A stretch of DNA of 64,000 bases from Bacillus pumilus (GTDB taxonomy: Bacteria; Bacillota; Bacilli; Bacillales; Bacillaceae): the NCBI GenBank assembly GCA_001938995.1, contig MKZN01000007.1, forward strand, positions 124,001-188,000. Reading direction: 5' to 3'. The notes under the pieces are model-generated. The model ran no database searches, was not told the DNA's origin, and saw only the letters and a list, made by a program, of their open reading frames with translations. This document shows positions 32,448 to 40,587 of this stretch, in pieces. Each line of letters begins with the position of its first letter. Position 1 is the stretch's first letter. The position numbers were made by a program, and so were the translations under genes.

Positions 32448-33824
32448 TCATGCGTCGTGAATGGACGTATTTTTAACGTTTATCAAGCGTTTCTGAATCA
32501 GTTTTAGACGGATAAAGAGGACGACCGCACCAGCAGCAAGACCAGTAATCAGTCCAACCCAATAGCCAAATGCCCCAAATGAAGTATAGGTGCCAATCAA
32601 GTAACCAACCGGAAGCCCAATAACCCAATAAGAGACAAAGGCTGCAATGAGTGTGTAGTTCACATCTTTATAGCCACGAAGAGCGCCTTGAATAGGTGCT
32701 GCGACCGCATCAGAAATCTGGAAAAAGATGGCGTATATGAGGAATTGCTGTGTCAGTTGTAAAACAGCTGATTCGGTTGTATATAACCCTGCAATTTCAG
32801 GTCTAAATAGTAAAATAAGCGCCGCAGTACATAACGAAAATAGAACTGCAGTTCCAATCCCAATATAGCTGTAGCTTTTTGCATCTTGATACCGTTTTGC
32901 TCCAGCTTCAAACCCTACAACGATCGTTAAAGCCATTGAGACACCAAGAGGCAAAATATATAGAATAGAAGCAAAGTTCATCGCTGCCTGATGACTTGCG
33001 ATGGTCACTGTATCGAAGTGCCCCATTAAAAGCGTGACGGCAGCAAAGATACTTGTTTCAAAAAAGATGGCAAACCCAATGGGGAGTCCAATTTTCAAGA
33101 TTTGTCCCATACGAGAGATGTTGAATCGAGGGAGCTTTTGAAACAAACGAAATGAAGAAAATGGTTCTACTTTGATGACAAGACAAATACTCATGATGAA
33201 AATCGCCCAATAAGTCAACGCGGATGCAAGTCCAGCCCCTGCTCCGCCAAGTGCCGGAAAACCAAATTTCCCAAAAATCAATAAGTAATTTAAAACAAAG
33301 TTAATCGGAAGCGCTGATAACGTGATGACCATCGTCACACGTGTTTTCCCTAGTGCATCAATGAATGACCTCATGACAGAATAGCCAAAAAGAGGAATGA
33401 TGCCAATCGCAAGGAAACTGAGAAAATGCTGCGCAATATTGTCTACAGATTGGTCTAGACCAAGGCCTCCTAATATGAAGGGAACGACTGCCATTCCAAT
33501 GACGATGACGGCTAAACTCAAAAAGAACGATAAATAAATGGCCTGAAATACTGCTTGGGGAACGTCTTGTTTACGATTTGCTCCCATTAGCTGTGCCACA
33601 ATTGGGGTGACGGCCATCAAAATACCAGCAAGTCCTGTATAAACAGGCGTCCATAAACTAGAACCGATTGCGACACCTGCAAGGTCTTCGGCACTAACTT
33701 TTCCAGACATGACAGTGTCTAAAAACGTAATAAGCGACAGCCCTGCTTGTGTAATCAAAATCGGAATCAAAATGGTTAAAAATTGTGCCAACTTTGCACG
33801 AATACTATTAGTTTCTCTCATCAT
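32448..33824 (-). CDS. yojI: MATE-family multidrug efflux pump YojI
   Basis: A 458-residue protein with twelve helices in two MATE repeats. The first helix region (FLTILIPILITQAGLSLITF) and the matching GLPIGFAIFFETSIFAA start of the second half are typical of NorM-type sodium- or proton-coupled drug exporters. Ordered next to bshB2 as in B. subtilis. Substrates not predictable. Confidence 0.88.
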   Translation of the reverse strand: MMRETNSIRAKLAQFLTILIPILITQAGLSLITFLDTVMSGKVSAEDLAGVAIGSSLWTPVYTGLAGILMAVTPIVAQLMGANRKQDVPQAVFQAIYLSFFLSLAVIVIGMAVVPFILGGLGLDQSVDNIAQHFLSFLAIGIIPLFGYSVMRSFIDALGKTRVTMVITLSALPINFVLNYLLIFGKFGFPALGGAGAGLASALTYWAIFIMSICLVIKVEPFSSFRLFQKLPRFNISRMGQILKIGLPIGFAIFFETSIFAAVTLLMGHFDTVTIASHQAAMNFASILYILPLGVSMALTIVVGFEAGAKRYQDAKSYSYIGIGTAVLFSLCTAALILLFRPEIAGLYTTESAVLQLTQQFLIYAIFFQISDAVAAPIQGALRGYKDVNYTLIAAFVSYWVIGLPVGYLIGTYTSFGAFGYWVGLITGLAAGAVVLFIRLKLIQKRLINVKNTSIHDA

Positions 33825-33880
33825 AGGTTCCTCTCTGAACAGAAATAACGAGAGGAATTATATCATGCTATGTAAAAAAA

Positions 33881-34006
33881 TCAATTCTCTGTCGGATTAT
33901 TTTTTTTCGGTTGCTTCGTTTTTTTAAACATTTGGGCATAAATAAAAGAAAGACTGACAACACCTAAAATGCTGCAAGCATATTGGATGACTTTTTGAAT
34001 CGTCAT
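33881..34006 (-). CDS. Small membrane protein (41 aa)
   Basis: On the minus strand ATG 34006 is preceded by GGAGGTGAGC. The 41-residue product has an N-terminal helix (IQKVIQYACSILGVVSLSFI) and a basic, lysine-rich tail ending NNPTEN. The strong ribosome site, hydrophobic helix and basic tail make it a convincing small membrane protein. It lies between cdaS and the MATE gene. Homologue not recalled; function unknown. Confidence 0.7.
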   Translation of the reverse strand: MTIQKVIQYACSILGVVSLSFIYAQMFKKTKQPKKNNPTEN

Positions 34007-34083
34007 ATCCTGCTCACCTCCATACATGTAGCATGCGCACAATTTGTTATTTTATGATAAGAAAAAGAAGGAGGGAATGAAAG

Positions 34084-34713
34084 ATGTTCAACCAGACCAA
34101 CGAAGAAATGGCATTCAAATTAAATATGAAAACACATTTGATGCAACTCACCGAGGATGCAAATGAGATCATTGGTTCTCTTGATCAAACGGAGCAATGT
34201 TTACTTTGTGAGCTTGAATCATTGCATGATCAATTTAATGAAATGCATGCAGAGGCATCCTCGTTTTATCTCCAAACGTACATGGAAGAATACACACCGG
34301 GATTTGCTGAATTTTCAATTGCGATCGAACATTTATCAAAACAAAAGCACGGGGCATTGATTGTGATCCAAAGGCGTGATGAGGTAGAAGGATTGATTCA
34401 AAGAGGGACCAATCTCCATGCGGAAATGAGCGCATCATTAATAGAAAGCATTTTTTACCCAGGAAACCCACTGCACGATGGCGCCCTCTTAGTAAAAGAA
34501 AGTACACTTATATCCGCAGCAAATGTCCTGCCGCTCACGACAAAAAAAGTCAGTCCTACTCTTGGGACGAGACATAGAGCGGCCATTGGTCTCTCTAGCA
34601 TGTCAGATGCACTTGTCCTAGTCGTATCAGAAGAAACAGGAAAAATGTCGTTTGCTAAAGAAGGAGTATTGTACCCATTAACCTTAAAGGGTTCGAGGAA
34701 AAAGACTCTGTAA
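34084..34713 (+). CDS. cdaS: Sporulation diadenylate cyclase CdaS
   Basis: A 209-residue protein with an N-terminal helical domain (about 1-65) and a DAC catalytic domain. The signature residues are DGALLV (near 139) and GTRHRAAIG (near 170), which bind ATP to make c-di-AMP. The N-terminal helices inhibit the B. subtilis enzyme. AAGGAGGG precedes the ATG. CdaS is made in the forespore in B. subtilis (yojJ); the same order is seen here. Confidence 0.93.
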   Translation: MFNQTNEEMAFKLNMKTHLMQLTEDANEIIGSLDQTEQCLLCELESLHDQFNEMHAEASSFYLQTYMEEYTPGFAEFSIAIEHLSKQKHGALIVIQRRDEVEGLIQRGTNLHAEMSASLIESIFYPGNPLHDGALLVKESTLISAANVLPLTTKKVSPTLGTRHRAAIGLSSMSDALVLVVSEETGKMSFAKEGVLYPLTLKGSRKKTL

Positions 34714-34874
34714 AGTAAATGTTGATATTCAATGTTCACCTTAATACTGAACAAAAAAATAACAACGAGAGGCTAGTGAAAAAAAGTAAATCTTAAATTC
34801 TCCTAACACGTATAACATGGTATACAGGTGAAGCAACTTGTGTGGTCACAAACTTAATATGAAGAGGTGCAAAT

Positions 34875-35057
34875 ATGTCTACAACCATAGTAGCTATCGT
34901 TTCCATAGTTCTTTGGATTGCCGTAACCAATGAACTTGGAAAATCTTCAAAAGAGAAGAGCAGGCGAAAATTATTCACTTTCATGTTGGCTGGTTCATTA
35001 ACAACTTTAATACTTACCCTATCACTTTTTCAAAAATTAATTTTAAAAATGATATAA
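34875..35057 (+). CDS. Small membrane protein (60 aa)
   Basis: A 60-residue protein with two hydrophobic segments (TTIVAIVSIVLWIAVTNEL and LFTFMLAGSLTTLILTLSLF) separated by a basic loop (KSSKEKSRRK). AGAGGTG precedes the ATG. No recalled homologue at this position in B. subtilis. Function unknown. Confidence 0.6.
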   Translation: MSTTIVAIVSIVLWIAVTNELGKSSKEKSRRKLFTFMLAGSLTTLILTLSLFQKLILKMI

Positions 35058-35114
35058 ACCGCTGTACTCAAATTCTTCATAATTGATCAATACAGTGCCA
35101 ATAAAATAACGCGC

Positions 35115-35144
35115 AGCATCCTTCATTTGGGAGGGATGCTTTTG
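35115..35144 (+). terminator. Terminator after the 60-aa gene
   Basis: AGCATCC/GGATGCT stem, 12-base loop, then TTTTGCTC. Confidence 0.65.
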
Positions 35145-35184
35145 CTCATGCAAAGAAAAAGCAGCCAATTAAGTAAAAAGTCAT

Positions 35185-35213
35185 TTGATACAGAAAAATT
35201 TGTCATGTAGAAT
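35185..35213 (+). promoter_or_regulatory. Promoter in the cwlS leader
   Basis: TTGATA (35185-35190), 17 bases, TAGAAT (35208-35213). If used for cwlS, the leader would be about 280 nt. Confidence 0.5.
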
Positions 35214-35500
35214 AGAACTATGAAACTAGCAAAGTGCTTGTTTTGACATAATTCTATACGTCAACTTAAAAATTCTTTAAAAAAAGTTTATAAATACAGC
35301 AATCAGCCGATAGAAACGATATGGCTTTGTTTTAGCATTTTGAGTTTGTTGCTCTAACCTATTTGATATTGCCGAATATCTACATGTCGAGTAATATAAT
35401 AGAAATAAAGATAAAATAGTGCAAGAGAACCAGAACCATTAAATGCTAAACTCAAAACTAGTACATAGGTAATGAAATCAAGGAAGGCGGAGATTCAACT

Positions 35501-36814
35501 ATGAAGAAAAAAGTAGTAACCGGACTCACAGTTTCAGCGATCGCTGGCTCAGCTGTTATCGCGGCACCGGCAGAAGCACAGACGATCAAGGTGAAAAGCG
35601 GTGACTCACTTTGGAAGATCGCCGAACAGCACAAGACAAGTATTTCGGAGCTTCAATCTCTTAATCAGCTAAAAACGACGATGATTTTTGCAGGTCAAAG
35701 TTTAAAGATTCCTGGTGCGAAAAGTTCTAAATCTAGCTCATCAACAAGCTCAAAAGCAACAAAATCAAGTGCATCAACGACTTCTAACTATACGGTCAAG
35801 CTTGGCGATTCACTTTGGCTGATTGCGAAAAATCACCAAATGTCAGTTGCGAGCTTAAAAAGCTTAAATAGCTTGAACAGTGACCTAATTCGTCCTGGAC
35901 AAAAGCTGAAAGTATCTGGAAGCACAAAAAGCAGCAGTAGTCAGTCTTCAACGACAAAATCTAGCTCAAACAATAAGACAACAAGCTCAAATAGTTCGTC
36001 TTCCGCAACTGGTACATATAAAGTGAAATTAGGCGATTCCCTTTGGAAAATTGCGAATTCGTTAAATATGTCGATTGGTGAAATCAAGACATTAAATAAA
36101 TTAAAGTCTGATATGATTTATCCGAATCAAGTATTGAAAACAAAAGGCACGGATGCATCTAAACCAAGTCAGCCGAAGGCACCTGCTAAACCTGGTAATC
36201 AATCTTCAAGCGGCAACCAATCAACAAGTGGTAAAGCAACATCGTATACTGTGAAATCAGGTGATTCGTTATGGAAGATTGCCAATCAATTTAACATTCA
36301 AGTGCAATCGATTCGCACAGCCAATAGCTTGAAAAGTGATGTGCTAAGAATTGGACAAGTGTTAAAAATCAATGGTGCTTCATCTGGTTCAACTGGTTCC
36401 ACATCTAATGGGACTACAAACCCGACAAACAATAACAAAACGAATGCCCCAGCGAATGCAAAAATCACGACCATGATTCAAGAGGGTAAAAAATTAACAG
36501 GCGTTCCTTACAGATGGGGTGGCAATACGCCTGCTGGATTTGACTGTAGCGGCTTTATTTACTATCTCATGAATAAAGTGTCGTCTGTATCTAGATTAAG
36601 CACTGCGGGCTACTGGAATATGATGACGCCTGTCAGCACACCGCAAGTTGGAGACTTTGTGTATTTCACAACGTACAAAGCAGGTCCTTCCCACATGGGA
36701 TTATACCTTGGTGGAGGAGACTTCCTGCATGCGAGTGACAGCGGAGTAGGCATTTCTAACTTGAGTAACTCCTATTGGAAAAAAGCATATATTGGGGCAA
36801 AACGCTTCTTCTAA
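35501..36814 (+). CDS. cwlS: D,L-endopeptidase CwlS with four LysM domains
   Basis: A 437-residue secreted wall hydrolase. A signal peptide ends near AEAQT. Four LysM repeats follow, each with a GDSLW motif (about 27-70, 98-140, 172-213, 249-291), joined by Ser/Thr/Asn-rich linkers. The C-terminal NlpC/P60 domain has catalytic Cys in FDCSGF and His in SHMGLYLG and LHAS. It cuts the D-Glu-mDAP bond of peptidoglycan during cell separation. AAGGAAGGCGG precedes the ATG. Four LysM repeats match B. subtilis CwlS. Confidence 0.95.
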   Translation: MKKKVVTGLTVSAIAGSAVIAAPAEAQTIKVKSGDSLWKIAEQHKTSISELQSLNQLKTTMIFAGQSLKIPGAKSSKSSSSTSSKATKSSASTTSNYTVKLGDSLWLIAKNHQMSVASLKSLNSLNSDLIRPGQKLKVSGSTKSSSSQSSTTKSSSNNKTTSSNSSSSATGTYKVKLGDSLWKIANSLNMSIGEIKTLNKLKSDMIYPNQVLKTKGTDASKPSQPKAPAKPGNQSSSGNQSTSGKATSYTVKSGDSLWKIANQFNIQVQSIRTANSLKSDVLRIGQVLKINGASSGSTGSTSNGTTNPTNNNKTNAPANAKITTMIQEGKKLTGVPYRWGGNTPAGFDCSGFIYYLMNKVSSVSRLSTAGYWNMMTPVSTPQVGDFVYFTTYKAGPSHMGLYLGGGDFLHASDSGVGISNLSNSYWKKAYIGAKRFF

Positions 36815-36839
36815 AAAAAGCCGTTTTTCGGCTTTTTTT
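36813..36839 (+). terminator. Terminator of cwlS
   Basis: AAAAAAAGCCG, loop TTTTT, CGGCTTTTTTT. Confidence 0.92.
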
Positions 36840-36890
36840 GTTTGATCTCTCAAATGATTGTCCATACTGGATCCAAAAGGGGGCAATCAG

Positions 36891-37469
36891 ATGAGAATAT
36901 TGGGATGGATGATCATGATTAGTATGAGCCTTGTGGTATCCGCATGTAATGCACCGCCCAAAAAAGAAATAACAGAAGAAAGTCACGAGGTCGCTGCACC
37001 GAATGCAGCACCAATCGTCACGTCATTGATCAATGAAAGTGGTCAAAAACTTGGTACGATCGAATTAAAAGAATCAGCAACATCTGGTCTAGACTTACAT
37101 GTGAAAGCGAAAGGATTACCGCCAGGGCCTCATGGTTTCCATATCCATGAAACAGGCAAATGTGAAACGCCGGACTTTGAAACGGCAGGTGCCCATTTTA
37201 ATCCAACGCACCGAGAGCATGGGTTTGATAACCCAAAAGGTCATCATGCTGGAGATATGCCTAATTTACAGGTGGGAGCAGATGGTCAAATTGATGTCGT
37301 CGTCAATGTACCAGATGTGATGTTAAAGAAAGGCACACACCCATTCATGGATCAAAACGGGCGAAGCTTTGTCATTCATGCAGAAGCCGATGATTACTTA
37401 AGTAATCCTTCTGGAAACTCGGGAAAACGTATCGCATGCGCAGCAATGACAAAAGAAATGATAAAATAA
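36891..37469 (+). CDS. sodC: Cu,Zn superoxide dismutase-like lipoprotein
   Basis: A 192-residue lipoprotein (lipobox VSAC, Cys19) with a SodC domain. Candidate metal ligands are His84, His86, His102, His110, His119, Asp122 and His163. The 8-, 9- and 3-residue spacings of the bridging/zinc set match classical Cu,Zn SODs, and Cys91 and Cys183 can form the conserved disulfide. The B. subtilis orthologue YojM is reported to lack two copper ligands; this one appears complete. ATG 36891 follows AAAAGGGGG. It would protect the outer face of the membrane from superoxide. Confidence 0.9.
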   Translation: MRILGWMIMISMSLVVSACNAPPKKEITEESHEVAAPNAAPIVTSLINESGQKLGTIELKESATSGLDLHVKAKGLPPGPHGFHIHETGKCETPDFETAGAHFNPTHREHGFDNPKGHHAGDMPNLQVGADGQIDVVVNVPDVMLKKGTHPFMDQNGRSFVIHAEADDYLSNPSGNSGKRIACAAMTKEMIK

Positions 37470-37480
37470 CAGAAGACGAG

Positions 37481-37512
37481 CCTTTATGTATTGAGTGCAT
37501 AAAGGTTTTTTT
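37481..37512 (+). terminator. Terminator of sodC
   Basis: CCTTTATG, 9-base loop, CATAAAGG, then TTTTTTT. Confidence 0.85.
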
Positions 37513-37558
37513 AGTATACTTGGTGAGGAAAATGATCGAAGAGAGGAATTAATCATAT

Positions 37559-38437
37559 ATGTTCAACCAACAATCACTCCCAGAAGAAATTCAAGCAATG
37601 ATCAAAACAAAAGCAAAAGTGCTAGAAGAAGAGTTTCGTCCATTAATAGGAACTGGTGGCTATGAGTCACAAGATTCTTCTATTATTCAAGATGCTATGA
37701 TTGCTCTCGCACTAGGTAAAAATGTCCTTTTAAAAGGACCGACTGGTTCAGGCAAAACAAAACTAGCAGAAACCTTATCTGCTTTCTTCAAGCAACCGAT
37801 GCACAGTGTCAACTGTTCGGTTGATCTTGATGCAGAAAGCTTAATTGGCTATAAAACCATCCATAATGATGGACAGGTCGCTTCTATTGAATTTATTGAA
37901 GGACCGGTTACCAAAGCAATGAAAAAAGGCCACCTTCTATATATTGATGAAATCAATATGGCAAAACCAGAAACACTCCCTATTTTAAATGGGGTACTCG
38001 ACTACCGAAAAATGATGACAAACCCTTTCACAGGTGAAGTGGTAAGAGCAGAAGAAGGGTTTGGTGTGATTGCGGCAATCAATGAAGGGTATGTTGGAAC
38101 AGTGCCTTTGAATGAAGCGCTCAAAAACCGTTTTGTCGTCATAGATGTGCCTTATATTGGCGGCAGGATATTAAAAGAAGTGCTACAATCTCAATCCGTC
38201 TTAAGTGATGAGAAATTAATCGACCAATTTGTACAGCTGTCATCTGACCTGATTACACAAGCACATCATGGACAGGTCAGTGAAGAAGCAGCGTCTATCC
38301 GTGCGCTCTTAGATACATGCGATCTTGCACGGTATATTCCGCCGCTTCGTGCAATTGAACGAGGGATTGTTGACAAACTAGAAGATGACCGGGAAAAAGC
38401 AGCGGTAAGAAATATCGCACAAACATTATTCGAGTGA
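37559..38437 (+). CDS. yojN: MoxR-type AAA+ ATPase YojN
   Basis: A 292-residue AAA+ protein: Walker A GPTGSGKT, Walker [13 protein letters not shown] and sensor [10 protein letters not shown]. MoxR/NorQ ATPases work with a von Willebrand factor A protein, usually encoded next door, as here (yojO, 11 bases downstream). The pair probably acts as a chaperone inserting metal or remodelling a partner; the target in Bacillus is unknown. GAGAGGAA precedes the start. Confidence 0.9.
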   Translation: MFNQQSLPEEIQAMIKTKAKVLEEEFRPLIGTGGYESQDSSIIQDAMIALALGKNVLLKGPTGSGKTKLAETLSAFFKQPMHSVNCSVDLDAESLIGYKTIHNDGQVASIEFIEGPVTKAMKKGHLLYIDEINMAKPETLPILNGVLDYRKMMTNPFTGEVVRAEEGFGVIAAINEGYVGTVPLNEALKNRFVVIDVPYIGGRILKEVLQSQSVLSDEKLIDQFVQLSSDLITQAHHGQVSEEAASIRALLDTCDLARYIPPLRAIERGIVDKLEDDREKAAVRNIAQTLFE

Positions 38438-38448
38438 GGTTCTGACTT

Positions 38449-40365
38449 TTGAAATTCATCAAATTTAACGACAGCAGAATCGATTCATTTCTATTTATGG
38501 AATTAACCGACTTAGCAAAAACACTAGCGAAAAGTGATGATGTCGAACTTGAATACGGCGTCCAATCCTACTATGAACCTTTTGAAAAGAAAATTTTCAT
38601 CAGTCACTTTTGGGATGATCGCACCCAAGAAGACATGATGGCGGGGCTAAAAAGTGATGTGTTCCTTCGTGCAGTAGGTACAGTTTATAGTGATCTGACA
38701 GTGTTTGAGGACATCATTCGCTATGCACACACACTTTCTATCCCGGATCTATGTAAACAATTGTTTATGTTGTTTGAAGATATTCGGATTGAAGAGCGAA
38801 TCAAGCGTGACCGCCCTGGGACAAAAAAGGTATTTAAACGTAGAAGAGACCTTTATCGTCGACACTTCAAAACGCAATTAACCATTAACCAAGAACGAAG
38901 CATTTTCACAGACGCATTGTTTTGTGCCATCTATATGAAGCTGACAGCTGACTCTCCGTTAGAAGAGATTCCAGCACTTCATGAGCAGATCAATCCAATG
39001 ATTCCGTTTATTGAATCAAGTTTAGAACGTGTATATGAGGCAGGCTCTACGGCTGACATTGCAACCATTGTCAAAGAATTGACTGAAGGCTTTGATGAGT
39101 TACTTGATAAAGACATGCTGAATACGTACTTCTTTTTCCCAGAACTGGACTATGAACAGGCGGCAAAAGAACCGCTTTTCCATGACTTAAAGAGAAAACC
39201 TAAATTAAGTGAAGATATCAAGGTAGACCGGGAAAAAGAGGGGGATGAAGACATCCACCAAGAATATATGGAAGTATGGCATAGAGAAACTGAAGCCCCA
39301 TCAAAAAGCTTTCTTCAATTTGATTTAGAGCACGGCGGAAAAAGTGATCTCGGCAAGGATGCAGCAAGAGAAGGAGATGATGGCGATCAAGCACTTGGAA
39401 CTGTTCAAGGCTCCGCCAAACAGACGCACCGAAAAGACTATTCAAAACTTGAAGCATTAGAAGAGGCTGAAGGGGAAGAAAGCGGCGCAGAGGCACATGA
39501 AAATGGGAAAGAGAATAAATATGCCTTCCCAGTGATGATCTCACCAGATCCCCCAGCACCAGAGCAAATAGATGCCTACAAGCAGCATGCAAAAGCCATA
39601 GAGCCCTATCAAAAACGCTTAAAGCAAATGATTCAAAAAACACTAGAGCATAAAAAAACATGGCCAAAAACAGATCTTCACGCAGGAAGGCTTAGTCAAA
39701 AGCTTATTCGGTATTTTACAGAGAGTAATCCACGTCTTTTCTATAAAAAACAGGCGCCATCCTCTCAAATCGATGCTGTCTTTACATTATTAGTGGACTG
39801 TTCTGCGAGTATGTTTGACAAAATGAATGAAACGAAAAAGGGAATTGTTCTTTTTCATGAAGCGCTCAAATCTGTTCAAGTACCGCACCAAATCGTTGGG
39901 TTTTGGGAAGATACAAATGACGCAACAGAAACAAGTCAACCGAACTATTTTAATACGGTGGTCTCGTACAGGGATTCTTTATTTGATGCAGGGCCGTCGA
40001 TTATGTCACTCGAGCCAGAAGAAGACAACCGTGATGGCTATGCGATTCGTCAAATGACCAAAATGATATTAAAACGAAGAGAAGAGCAAAAGTTTCTCAT
40101 CGTCTTCTCTGATGGTGAACCAGCAGCTTTCAGCTACGAACAAAATGGGATTGTTGATACGCATGAAGCGGTTCTTGAAGCGAGGAAAAAAGGAATTGAA
40201 GTCATCAATGTCTTTTTATCAAATTCTCCTATTGAAGAAGCACAAATGAAAACCATCCAAGATATGTATGGCAAGTTCAGCATTTTTGTACCAGATGTAG
40301 ATACATTACCAGATGTGTTGTATCCATTATTGAAAAAACTGCTGCATAAAAGCATTGGGGCATAA
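38449..40365 (+). CDS. yojO: VWA-domain protein YojO, partner of YojN
   Basis: A 638-residue protein of the NorD/CobT-like group. The C-terminal VWA domain starts with the metal-ion-dependent adhesion motif VDCSASM (near residue 450) and continues to IVFSDGEPAAF. The middle (about 255-370) is highly acidic and poorly conserved, typical of these proteins. TTG 38449 gives a start 11 bases after yojN. The yojNO pair is inferred to form a MoxR-VWA complex. Confidence 0.88.
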   Translation: MKFIKFNDSRIDSFLFMELTDLAKTLAKSDDVELEYGVQSYYEPFEKKIFISHFWDDRTQEDMMAGLKSDVFLRAVGTVYSDLTVFEDIIRYAHTLSIPDLCKQLFMLFEDIRIEERIKRDRPGTKKVFKRRRDLYRRHFKTQLTINQERSIFTDALFCAIYMKLTADSPLEEIPALHEQINPMIPFIESSLERVYEAGSTADIATIVKELTEGFDELLDKDMLNTYFFFPELDYEQAAKEPLFHDLKRKPKLSEDIKVDREKEGDEDIHQEYMEVWHRETEAPSKSFLQFDLEHGGKSDLGKDAAREGDDGDQALGTVQGSAKQTHRKDYSKLEALEEAEGEESGAEAHENGKENKYAFPVMISPDPPAPEQIDAYKQHAKAIEPYQKRLKQMIQKTLEHKKTWPKTDLHAGRLSQKLIRYFTESNPRLFYKKQAPSSQIDAVFTLLVDCSASMFDKMNETKKGIVLFHEALKSVQVPHQIVGFWEDTNDATETSQPNYFNTVVSYRDSLFDAGPSIMSLEPEEDNRDGYAIRQMTKMILKRREEQKFLIVFSDGEPAAFSYEQNGIVDTHEAVLEARKKGIEVINVFLSNSPIEEAQMKTIQDMYGKFSIFVPDVDTLPDVLYPLLKKLLHKSIGA

Positions 40366-40380
40366 GTTTTGCCCCTTCTT
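40357..40380 (+). terminator. Weak terminator at the end of yojO
   Basis: GGGGCA/TGCCCC stem overlapping the stop codon, followed by only TTCTTC. Confidence 0.4.
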
Positions 40381-40453
40381 CAAATTATTTTTCGGAATGA
40401 TTTAAATTTTTTGTTTTTCTGTGAATTTTTTATCTTTAATTGAACAAAGAATG

Positions 40454-40501
40454 TAGAAAGTAATCTGAAACAGTGGTAGAATATGATTGGAAGCGTTTTA
40501 T
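40454..40501 (+). promoter_or_regulatory. odhA promoter with cre-like site
   Basis: TAGAAA (40454-40459), 17 bases, TAGAAT (40477-40482). A cre-like TGGAAGCGTTTTAT (40488-40501; 11 of 14 to consensus) overlies the expected start point. CcpA control of odhAB is known in B. subtilis. Confidence 0.55.
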
Positions 40502-40587
40502 TACATAAATTTGGTCATTATGTTCTGAAAGTTATATCGAGATAGTGTTCAATCACTTGATGATCAAAGTTGGGGGTAGTGTTCAAA

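Larger units (their letters stand above)
35058..35500 (+). other. Long non-coding region before cwlS
   Basis: 443 bases without a convincing gene. It holds a terminator for the preceding gene (35115-35144), a sigma-A-like promoter (35185-35213), two overlapping 10-base inverted repeats (35331-35457) and a TATAAT at 35395-35400. A GCCGATAG at 35307-35314 resembles a sigma-D -10, but its -35 spacing does not fit. Confidence 0.6.

Noticed and set aside
33709-33927. 72-codon plus-strand frame across the MATE gene start
   Set aside because: Antisense to yojI and to the small membrane protein; no ribosome site.
35307-35314. Sigma-D promoter for cwlS (GCCGATAG)
   Set aside because: No TAAA at the required 15-base spacing; the nearest is 11 bases away.
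39218-39667. 149-codon frame antisense to yojO
   Set aside because: It mirrors the acidic low-complexity part of yojO; typical shadow frame.
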